Assembly: GCF_020694005.1 (NCBI RefSeq)
Contig: NZ_CP073013.1
Coordinates: 620,001 to 684,000, forward strand
From: Marinomonas profundi
GTDB lineage: Bacteria; Pseudomonadota; Gammaproteobacteria; Pseudomonadales; Marinomonadaceae
Direction of reading: 5' to 3'
DNA: 64,000 bases
Under the pieces are notes generated by a model. That model had not been told where the DNA came from. It worked only from the letters and a program-made list of their open reading frames with translations, and did not search any database. This document shows, piece by piece, positions 37,366 to 44,070 of the stretch (within the stretch, counting starts at the first letter, position 1; every line of letters starts with the position of its first letter). The position numbers were made by a program, and so were the translations under genes.

Positions 37366-38088
37366 TTAAACCAAATGTCGACCTCCATCAAGTGACAAGG
37401 TTCGACCTGTCATATAGTGACTGTCTAAGATGTATTGTACGGCTAATACACCCTCTTGTTCTCCTGGCTCTCGACTCAACAAAGACTTATGCAAGGCTTT
37501 TTGTCGATATTCAGCGTCGTCATCGTCATGAAACATCAAAAGCGAAGGCGCTATGGCGTTCACTTTAATGTTAGGCGCAAAACGCTTGGCAAACGAATGA
37601 GTAAGGTTAGCCAAACCCGCCTTACTCGATGCATAGGCAATGTGTTTATCACTGCCTTTTTCAACGACATAATCTGTCATGTGGATGATGTCTGTCATCT
37701 CACCTTGCTGGGATTTCGCACATAATAATGCTTCAAAGGCAAGATTTATACGATAAGGTGCAAATACATGCACTTGCCACATTTTTTCCATCAATAACGC
37801 GGTGTCTTCGCAATGCTCCTCCGATTCCCATTCCGACGCATTATGGATAATTCCTCGCAAGGCTTGATAGTCTTGCTGTATCTTGGCAATGAATGCATCC
37901 ACCCCCGCCAACGTAGAAAAATCCGCTTGGATGCAGCGTATGCCCTGCGATTCTAGATCGGCAATGCTGTCTCTGCTGGTTCGGTAAGTGACAAGCACAT
38001 CATAATCTTGCGCTGCGAGTGCTTGGGCACAAGCAAGACCAAGACGTTGTGCCCCACCCGTGATGATAATAGGCATTTTACCCGTCAT
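37366..38088 (-). CDS. folM: Dihydromonapterin reductase FolM
   Basis: A short-chain dehydrogenase that makes tetrahydromonapterin, and weakly tetrahydrofolate, with NADPH. Both length (240) and sequence match E. coli FolM: IIITGGAQRLGLACA (nucleotide loop), CIQADFSTLAGVDAF, IIHNASEW, IIHMTDYVVEKGSDKHIAYASSKAGL with Tyr-x-x-x-Lys, VNAIAPSLLMFHDDDDAEYRQKALHKSLL, and the C-terminal TGRTLSLDGGRH. AGGAAAGG precedes the ATG. Together with folE it may supply tetrahydromonapterin as a cofactor, for example for phenylalanine hydroxylase, which is not in the window. Confidence 0.94.
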   Translation of the reverse strand: MTGKMPIIITGGAQRLGLACAQALAAQDYDVLVTYRTSRDSIADLESQGIRCIQADFSTLAGVDAFIAKIQQDYQALRGIIHNASEWESEEHCEDTALLMEKMWQVHVFAPYRINLAFEALLCAKSQQGEMTDIIHMTDYVVEKGSDKHIAYASSKAGLANLTHSFAKRFAPNIKVNAIAPSLLMFHDDDDAEYRQKALHKSLLSREPGEQEGVLAVQYILDSHYMTGRTLSLDGGRHLV

Positions 38089-38347
38089 AAGTACCCTTTC
38101 CTACTGAGTTATGTTCATCAATGACATAAAAATACGATTCAATCTAAATGCTATGTCGCTTAAATACGCTGCCACTTAGACGTGGTGTATATTTCTGCTA
38201 AATTTAATTACGCACCTTATTGAGAAAAAGATCAATATCCGCAATCCAAGTTTATTGTTTTCACGTATAGACTGAACAAAGATCAACCAAAATGCGCTAA
38301 GACCACCCTGTCTCCCGTTCGACTACCCAATAAAAGAAGGAATGACC

Positions 38348-39271
38348 ATGTCTCAATCCATTGAAAAATCAAAATCTTCTCTTCTCACACCCAGCAGTAT
38401 TCCGCAGGAAGCCTTTGACTGGTATGACGAGTACGCCCATGGTGACATAGATCGTCGTACTTTTTTATCTCGCCTAGGCACGCTCAGCATCACCGGACTG
38501 ACTCTTTCTACTGTTGCTGGCGCCTTGACGCCCAATTACGCCTTAGCAGAACAAATCTCTTTTAATGACCCAGACATCAGCGCAAGCTATGTCGAGTTTC
38601 CAGCGCCCAATGGCCATGGCACAGGTCGCGGCTATTTGGTCATCCCCAAAAATGTTAACGCTGACAACAAAGCGCCTGCCGTCTTGGTTGCCCATGAAAA
38701 CCGTGGCCTTAACCCTTATATTGAAGACGTGGCCAGACGTCTCGCAAAAGCCGGCTTTATTGCCTTTGCTCCCGATGCACTGTTCCCTCTCGGTGGTTAC
38801 CCTGGCAGTGACGATGCGGGTCGTGAAATGCAAAAAACCATGGATAGCAGCAAGATCGAAGGGGATTTTATGGACGCCGCAACGCTGTTAAAACAGCACG
38901 CGTTTAGCAGTGGAAAAGTCGGCATGGTTGGATTTTGTTTTGGTGGCTACTTAACCAATACACTCGTTGCCATGATGCCAGATACCATTCACGCTGGCGC
39001 CCCGTACTACGGCACACCCGCTAAATCGAATATTGATGACATTAAAGCCCCCCTGCAAATTCATTTTGCCGAGCTAGACAAACGCGTCAACGACACTTGG
39101 CCTGAGTATGAAAAAGCCCTCAAAGCCAATAAAGTAGATTACAGCGCGTATATTTATCCTAAAACCAACCATGGCTTTCACAATGACTCTACCGCGCGTT
39201 ATGACGAGAAAAATGCCGAGTTAGCGTGGCAACGCACCATCAGCTTCTTTGATAAAACCTTACGCACTTGA
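38348..39271 (+). CDS. Dienelactone hydrolase family protein with Tat-like signal (YghX-like)
   Basis: An alpha/beta hydrolase of the dienelactone hydrolase family, 307 residues. After the segment YDEYAHGDIDRRTFLSRLGTLSITGLTLSTVAGALTPNYALA, which has an RR-x-F-L motif at about 36-40 and a hydrophobic stretch, the hydrolase domain shows HENRGLNPYIEDVARRLAKAGF, the nucleophile in GFCFGGY (Cys about 197), an acid in FAELDKRV, and His in KTNHGF. The twin-arginine motif suggests export, although it is set 35 residues in. I use ATG 38348 with AGGA 6 bases upstream; ATG 38342 abuts that site. Substrate unknown. Confidence 0.88.
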   Translation: MSQSIEKSKSSLLTPSSIPQEAFDWYDEYAHGDIDRRTFLSRLGTLSITGLTLSTVAGALTPNYALAEQISFNDPDISASYVEFPAPNGHGTGRGYLVIPKNVNADNKAPAVLVAHENRGLNPYIEDVARRLAKAGFIAFAPDALFPLGGYPGSDDAGREMQKTMDSSKIEGDFMDAATLLKQHAFSSGKVGMVGFCFGGYLTNTLVAMMPDTIHAGAPYYGTPAKSNIDDIKAPLQIHFAELDKRVNDTWPEYEKALKANKVDYSAYIYPKTNHGFHNDSTARYDEKNAELAWQRTISFFDKTLRT

Positions 39272-39310
39272 TAATAAAATGATGGGATTCATGGACAAAC
39301 AACGGCCTGT

Positions 39311-40411
39311 CTATTGAGGACAGGCGGTTGTTTTTTTGGTCTCGAAAGCAGTAGTGTTTTGAGGGTATTTAAAATCAATGCCTCGTACATTGGGCGTTTG
39401 TAGCCATAGAGACTCGCACAAATCAGACACGCTAATATCATTACTGGATTGCAGCCAAGCCACCACGGCTTTGGCGACATTAGGATAGGAAATTTGCACC
39501 ACTCGGCTTGTCTCTAACCATTCTTGAATAATCGCGGAATTGAGTGTTTCACTGGTTTTAGCAATGCCGAGCAAATCCAACGCGATGGCATTAGAATGCT
39601 GCTCTATTTGCCCTTTCAATGGCTTCGCTAGAATACGACGGCCCAATTGCAGCGCTTCTGAGTTCAATTCAAAGCCCGCATTACAAAGCACAGATTCGCA
39701 CTCGCTTAAATTCTTTTGGAACACATCTCGGCCAAAGGGAAAGACAGCGACATTGCCATACACACCCGGCTCAATGTCTTTACAATGTAAACGAAACTGA
39801 TAGTTTGGCACGCCTTCAAGCCAGTCTAAAACCGCTTCGCTGTTTTCAAAAGGCAAATACACCAGAACCTGATCAGAGCTCGCTATATTAACCATGGTCT
39901 GCGTATGAATCAGCGGCGGCAATATTGGCTGGCCAAAATGATGCCAATGGGCGCCTAATTGCGTCACCGCTGGCGCGAAATTCGACATAATCCACTGGGC
40001 AATAACATTCTTTTTATAACGTGGAATATCATATTTAAACGCATATTGATGACCAAATCCCACGCAAGGCACGCCTTGGCGTTTAGCTGCCCACGCCACA
40101 ATAGGCTCAAAATCGGTCATCACCAAATCATAACCACGGGTATTTAATGCTCGAATATCTTGATACAACCTGATGAAGTTCGCCTTTCGACAGGTGGCGT
40201 ACAAATCTAACTGGCCATTGCGCGCCACAAAACTCAACCCTTGAAAGGTACGATATTCACCAAATACTGCCATATCAAAATAGTCGTGCGCGGGTCGCCC
40301 TGAAAAAACAAAATCCACCTCGATACCCGCCAGTTTCATTTCAGCTGCCATGGCTCTTGCACGCGTGATATGACCATTTCCAGTACCTTGAACGCCATAC
40401 AGTATTTTCAT
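39311..40411 (-). CDS. MJ1255/VC2487-type glycosyltransferase (GT-B, family 28-like)
   Basis: A 366-residue GT-B protein. It opens MKILYGVQGTGNGHITRARAMAAEMKLAGIEVDFVFSGR, the glycine-rich N-terminal loop of MurG/UGT-like enzymes, and a C-terminal ESVLCNAGFELNSEALQLGRRILAKPLKGQIEQHSNA resembles the donor-binding region (N-A-G-F-x-x-x-x-E-A). The acceptor is unknown; lipid or glycolipid acceptors are plausible because a membrane PAP2 phosphatase gene precedes it, its stop overlapping this start (ATGA). The longer frame to 40561 lies inside the PAP2 gene and is rejected. Confidence 0.85.
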   Translation of the reverse strand: MKILYGVQGTGNGHITRARAMAAEMKLAGIEVDFVFSGRPAHDYFDMAVFGEYRTFQGLSFVARNGQLDLYATCRKANFIRLYQDIRALNTRGYDLVMTDFEPIVAWAAKRQGVPCVGFGHQYAFKYDIPRYKKNVIAQWIMSNFAPAVTQLGAHWHHFGQPILPPLIHTQTMVNIASSDQVLVYLPFENSEAVLDWLEGVPNYQFRLHCKDIEPGVYGNVAVFPFGRDVFQKNLSECESVLCNAGFELNSEALQLGRRILAKPLKGQIEQHSNAIALDLLGIAKTSETLNSAIIQEWLETSRVVQISYPNVAKAVVAWLQSSNDISVSDLCESLWLQTPNVRGIDFKYPQNTTAFETKKTTACPQ

Positions 40412-40923
40412 AACAGCACTCCGATCGCCACGGCCGCACAAATGCTGCCCAGCAAAGCCCCAATCACGGTATCGGTTGGAAAATGTACGCCGAGAAAAAT
40501 ACGCGATAAGCCCACATTGGCAGCCCAGAAGTACAGCATAATATTCAGACTGGGAAACCACTCACTCAAACAAAAGGCCACAAAAAATGCCCCTGATGTA
40601 TGGCCAGATGGAAAGGAAAACTGATCCGATGGGATAATAAAACTATTGAAACCGTCTAGGGCATCCGCTGGACGATTGCGCTTAAAACCGCGCTTTAAGA
40701 CAAAATAAATCCCTCTTTCAAACACGAAACCAAACGCCAAAACAGCCACCAGAGTTTCGTATTCCGCCCACCACAGCAACAATGCCCCTAAAGCATACAA
40801 GGGGCCATCGGCTGAAAAGGAAATCGCCCGCCCGAGAGTGGTTAGCTTGGCCCTATGTTTACGCGCCATACACCAAGAAAAAGTCTGTACATCAAATGCA
40901 TGGATATTTTGCAGTATGTTCAT
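40408..40923 (-). CDS. PAP2-family membrane phosphatase
   Basis: A 171-residue polytopic phosphatase of the PAP2/type 2 phosphatidate phosphatase superfamily. The three active-site motifs are complete: KRGFKRNRPAD (KxxxxxxRP), PSGHTSGA (PSGH) and SRIFLGVHFPTD (SRxxxxxHxxxD). Candidate substrates are phosphatidate, undecaprenyl pyrophosphate or phosphatidylglycerophosphate. I use ATG 40923 with GAGG 8 bases upstream; the longer frame to 40959 has no good site. The stop overlaps the glycosyltransferase start, so the two are coupled. A PHO-box-like repeat lies 59-76 bases upstream. Confidence 0.9.
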   Translation of the reverse strand: MNILQNIHAFDVQTFSWCMARKHRAKLTTLGRAISFSADGPLYALGALLLWWAEYETLVAVLAFGFVFERGIYFVLKRGFKRNRPADALDGFNSFIIPSDQFSFPSGHTSGAFFVAFCLSEWFPSLNIMLYFWAANVGLSRIFLGVHFPTDTVIGALLGSICAAVAIGVLL

Positions 40924-40981
40924 GCTCATCACCTCACTGGTTTGTCTTACTTTCAACATAGACCAGTAAAATGTCTTTTCT

Positions 40982-40999
40982 GTGACACTAAGGTGACAA
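40982..40999 (-). promoter_or_regulatory. PHO-box-like direct repeat upstream of PAP2-glycosyltransferase
   Basis: On the minus strand TTGTCAC and GTGTCAC are separated by 4 bases, the PhoB 7-4-7 layout. TTTACT lies 11 bases downstream, where PhoB-activated promoters place their -10 hexamer. Orientation is correct for the PAP2 gene. Confidence 0.5.
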
Positions 41000-41021
41000 C
41001 TTAAGGAAAGGGGCCTTTACC

Positions 41022-42122
41022 TCACAACCAGTTGGTTAGCATAATACCAACGCCTATCGATTGGGTTTGGTGGTTATAGTCCAATAGTGATTGCCCGTAG
41101 CCATTAAAGTATTGGATATAGCCTCGGGTTTTCCCCCATAAAGGAAAGGTAAACCCAACCTGTACCGCGCCTCTATTACCAGAGGATTTAAGATTATTCC
41201 GCAACATCAGGTCAATACTGTAATCGTCGATTACATGCATCACATTAAACTCACCATAGCCGTAATAGTTTTCAATGTTGGGGTTATCGTCTATATCGGC
41301 GCTTTCAGGGAATCGGTACCATGGCTTAAAAGAAAACACGGTATCGCCATTCTCAAATAAGAAATCCACATAAAAACGGTTCCACGAACGAGACAAATCC
41401 CCCGTCTGGCCATTAGATTGATGATTAAACCCATAGGAAACATAGCTTGGCTTAATGCCTAAAAACCCGTCCTTCGGCTTAGTCACAATAAAGACTTCTG
41501 GTTCATGGTTGGTATCACGAAAAGGCGCCGAGATACGGCTATTGTAGGCCTGCCAATAAGCTTGCTGAGTATAGGCAAACCACAAACTTGTATTGCGCCC
41601 CACCACCTCATACACCACAGGAAATTTAACGCTTAGCTGAAATTTAAACTCGACGCTCTCTAAGGTCTCACCGTCCGCCTGATCGCCTAAGAAAGAACGA
41701 TCATTAGGGTTTGAAGTATAAGCAAAAGGCAGAAAATAGTTTGGTCGATGAGGGGTTAAAACAAACGGGTTATTCAAGGTCGCCGTTTCTCTATTTTCCC
41801 TTTGCTGAAACAAGCCATTCGCTTCTCTTGCACGCTGAGCAATCGGCTCTGGCACCTCCGGCTCTTCTGGCGAATAAACCTCACTTTCGTCTGTTTCTTC
41901 TTCCGTCTCGCTATCATCGGTACGATCAACGGAACTATCATCACCAGTACTATCTCCAGTACTATCTCCAGTACTATCTCCAGTACTATCACCAGAACCA
42001 TCAATAGTACTATTAAACGAGGTATTTGAAGCCGCTGCCGTTGTTTGCGATCCGACTTGAGCCCATAACAAACTGGGCATGGCAATGCTTAAAAAAAGCA
42101 TCGCTGAGCAAAGGGTATTCAT
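41022..42122 (-). CDS. pldA: Outer-membrane phospholipase A (OMPLA)
   Basis: PldA hydrolyses phospholipids that reach the outer leaflet of the outer membrane. The 366-residue protein has a signal peptide (MNTLCSAMLFLSIAMPSLLWA), an acidic low-complexity segment about residues 35-95 that includes repeated GDST units, and the barrel, with catalytic His and Ser in YGFNHQSNGQ (about 233) and SRSWNRFYVDFLFENGD, KPWYRFPE, DDNPNIENYYGYGE and YGQSLLDYN as in E. coli. The long acidic insert after the signal peptide is absent from E. coli PldA (289). It is upstream of the PAP2 gene on the same strand. Confidence 0.93.
   Translation of the reverse strand: MNTLCSAMLFLSIAMPSLLWAQVGSQTTAAASNTSFNSTIDGSGDSTGDSTGDSTGDSTGDDSSVDRTDDSETEEETDESEVYSPEEPEVPEPIAQRAREANGLFQQRENRETATLNNPFVLTPHRPNYFLPFAYTSNPNDRSFLGDQADGETLESVEFKFQLSVKFPVVYEVVGRNTSLWFAYTQQAYWQAYNSRISAPFRDTNHEPEVFIVTKPKDGFLGIKPSYVSYGFNHQSNGQTGDLSRSWNRFYVDFLFENGDTVFSFKPWYRFPESADIDDNPNIENYYGYGEFNVMHVIDDYSIDLMLRNNLKSSGNRGAVQVGFTFPLWGKTRGYIQYFNGYGQSLLDYNHQTQSIGVGIMLTNWL
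41944..41991 (-). repeat. Four 12-bp tandem repeats inside pldA
   Basis: Four consecutive units CCAGTACTATCT on the plus strand (last base of the fourth differs) encode GDST repeats in PldA. A fifth, diverged unit follows at 41992-42003. The unit is a multiple of three, so slippage would change linker length without frameshift. Confidence 0.9.
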
Positions 42123-42178
42123 TCTATTTAAAACCTTCTCTGGTGATAAAATGCACCATTGCTATTTGATTAAAACGA

Positions 42179-42526
42179 CTAGGACAGCACAACTTTCTTG
42201 GCATAAGTGTCACGCTCCATTTCACAGACTTCTACCGAGAAACTCACATCTTTTAATGAAAACTGCGTTAGCGCATCAAGCACCAAATGGGAAAGCTGCT
42301 TTCTTTGCTCTAGAGTTCGACCGGACAACATCCTCAATATGACGTGTATAAACGCATCTTCTCGACCCGCCGTCAAAAAGCTTTTATAGGGAAAACTGCG
42401 CAATTTAATGTCTTCCGCCGTAAATAACGTCGATGCAATGCAGGCTTTCTTCACGGCTTCAAGTAAATCAACCGGCGGCACTTCTTGTTCTAAATTCTGA
42501 CTGTACTCAAGAATACAATGTGGCAT
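42179..42526 (-). CDS. 5-carboxymethyl-2-hydroxymuconate isomerase family protein
   Basis: A 115-residue tautomerase-fold protein. The initiator is followed by Pro (MPHCILEYSQNL), which after Met removal is the catalytic N-terminal proline of this family. Later segments FKSF-type SFPYKSFLTAG, FIHVILRMLSGRTLEQRKQLSHLVLDAL match HpcD/HpaF homologs. AAGGAG lies 5 bases before the ATG. No other homoprotocatechuate genes are nearby, so the muconate substrate is not assured. It lies 37 bases downstream of ghrA and is probably cotranscribed. Confidence 0.85.
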   Translation of the reverse strand: MPHCILEYSQNLEQEVPPVDLLEAVKKACIASTLFTAEDIKLRSFPYKSFLTAGREDAFIHVILRMLSGRTLEQRKQLSHLVLDALTQFSLKDVSFSVEVCEMERDTYAKKVVLS

Positions 42527-42563
42527 AGACACTCCTTTTAGACTTATTTTAAGACCTTGTTAA

Positions 42564-43499
42564 TCAATAGCCTCGTATCGGATCGACGGCGGGCGGAATA
42601 TCCCCCGTTAATCGATAGCGTTTAATATTCGAGGCAACAATGTTACTGGCGCTAATCGGATGGGTTGGCGCAGAGATATGCGGCAACACAGTCACCGACT
42701 CATGACGCCAATAAGCATGTTCAGCTGGCAACGGCTCTTGCCCAAACACATCCAAAACCGCATGAGCAACATGCCCTTTTTCAAGCTCAGCTAACAACGC
42801 ATCGTCATCAATGATCGCGCCACGAGCAAAGTTAATGATACTGGCACCAACAGGCAAAAACGCTAAATTTTGTCGATTCAATAAGCCTGCGGTTTCTTGC
42901 GTTAAAGGCAACAAACACACCAGTATATCACTTTGACTTAATAACGACGTCAATCCCTCTTCACCCCAAAAACACGACACATCGTCTATTTGCTTGGCGT
43001 GACGACTCCAGCCCGCCACGCTAAAGCCATTATCAACCAAACGCTTGGCACTCACTCGCCCTAACTCACCTAAGCCAAGCACGCCAATGCGGCGCTCTTG
43101 CGCCTGTACCATCGGGCGCGGAGCCCAAGCTTGCTGTGCCTGTTGTTTGGCATAACGGGGCATATCACGATGAAGAAAAAAGGTCCACGCCAACACCGCT
43201 TCTGACATGGTCTTGGCTAAATTAGAGTCGACTAAACGCACAATGGAAAAAGTCGGAGATTCTAACTCATTCATCATCCGCTCAACCCCAGCCCACACAC
43301 TGTGCACCCATTTCAATGCCGGTAATGCCAATAAATCATCAGGGTTAGGATTGGCAACAATCGCGACATCGCATTGTTGTTTTTGCTCTGCTGTTAACTC
43401 AGCAAATGGCAGGATAACCTCGTCTGGTAAAACCGCTGCAAGCTGCTTAATCCAGACGCCTTGTTCTGCAACACTCATACGACTAACAAAAGGAATCAT
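42564..43499 (-). CDS. ghrA: Glyoxylate/hydroxypyruvate reductase A (D-2-hydroxyacid dehydrogenase)
   Basis: A 311-residue NAD(P)-dependent reductase of the GhrA branch (E. coli 312). The Rossmann motif is IGVLGLGELGRVSAKRL, and the catalytic set is Arg in NFARGAIIDD, Glu in FGQEPLPAEHAYW and His in LPHISAPTHP. PFVSRMSVAEQGVWIKQLA and ALKWVHSVWAGVERMM are the family N-terminal features. It acts in the cytoplasm on glyoxylate and hydroxypyruvate. Its ATG overlaps the VOC gene stop (ATGA), so translation is coupled. Confidence 0.92.
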   Translation of the reverse strand: MIPFVSRMSVAEQGVWIKQLAAVLPDEVILPFAELTAEQKQQCDVAIVANPNPDDLLALPALKWVHSVWAGVERMMNELESPTFSIVRLVDSNLAKTMSEAVLAWTFFLHRDMPRYAKQQAQQAWAPRPMVQAQERRIGVLGLGELGRVSAKRLVDNGFSVAGWSRHAKQIDDVSCFWGEEGLTSLLSQSDILVCLLPLTQETAGLLNRQNLAFLPVGASIINFARGAIIDDDALLAELEKGHVAHAVLDVFGQEPLPAEHAYWRHESVTVLPHISAPTHPISASNIVASNIKRYRLTGDIPPAVDPIRGY

Positions 43500-43909
43500 T
43501 GTGCATACACCTGTGCCAAATCTTTAAAGCCTTTCAGCTCAATCGCATTGCCACTGGGGTCTTTAAAAAACATCGTCCATTGCTCTCCGGGCTGACCTTC
43601 AAAACGAACACTAGGCGCCAAGTCAAACACCACATTCGCCTCGGTTAAGCGCTTCGCCAGTTTTTGCCATGCATCCAACGGCAAAATCAAACCAAAATGC
43701 GGCATAGGCACAAGGTGTTCCCCTACTCGTCCCGTTTTTGTCGTTGGGCTAGGCTCACCCAAATGCAGCGATAATTGATGACCGTAAAAATCAAAGTCCA
43801 CCCAAGTCTCTGTACTGCGCCCTTCCTCACACCCTAAAACCTGAGTGTAAAAAACACGTGTTTCTTCCAGCGACGTCACATGATAAGCATAATGAAATAA
43901 AGCAGACAT
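43496..43909 (-). CDS. VOC (glyoxalase/bleomycin resistance) superfamily protein
   Basis: A 137-residue vicinal oxygen chelate protein. FHYAYHVTSLEETRVFYTQVLGCEEGRST and the C-terminal FFKDPSGNAIELKGF show the paired beta-alpha-beta-beta-beta modules, with metal-ligand His (YHV) and Glu (IELKG). The role may be dioxygenase, isomerase or lyase. It starts at ATG 43909 with AGGAG 5 bases upstream. It is the first gene of the VOC-ghrA-isomerase operon, which could handle a small hydroxy/keto-acid breakdown route; this is inference. Confidence 0.85.
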   Translation of the reverse strand: MSALFHYAYHVTSLEETRVFYTQVLGCEEGRSTETWVDFDFYGHQLSLHLGEPSPTTKTGRVGEHLVPMPHFGLILPLDAWQKLAKRLTEANVVFDLAPSVRFEGQPGEQWTMFFKDPSGNAIELKGFKDLAQVYAQ

Positions 43910-44070
43910 AAGCACTCCTAGCATAATCCATGAATGAGTAAATGAGCCTAGAAAATACAGCACACACAGAGAAAGTAAACATCAAGCTCTAGTGTCGATT
44001 TATATACTTAGCATTAGACGAAAAAATGCGGGGCCTGAGTCTGCCCCAAAAACACCCTAAAACAGAGACC

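Noticed and set aside
41711..42085. Frames antisense to or shifted from the pldA repeat with Tyr/Gln or Val/Leu repeats
   Set aside because: They are other-frame readings of the 12-bp repeat inside the secure pldA coding sequence.
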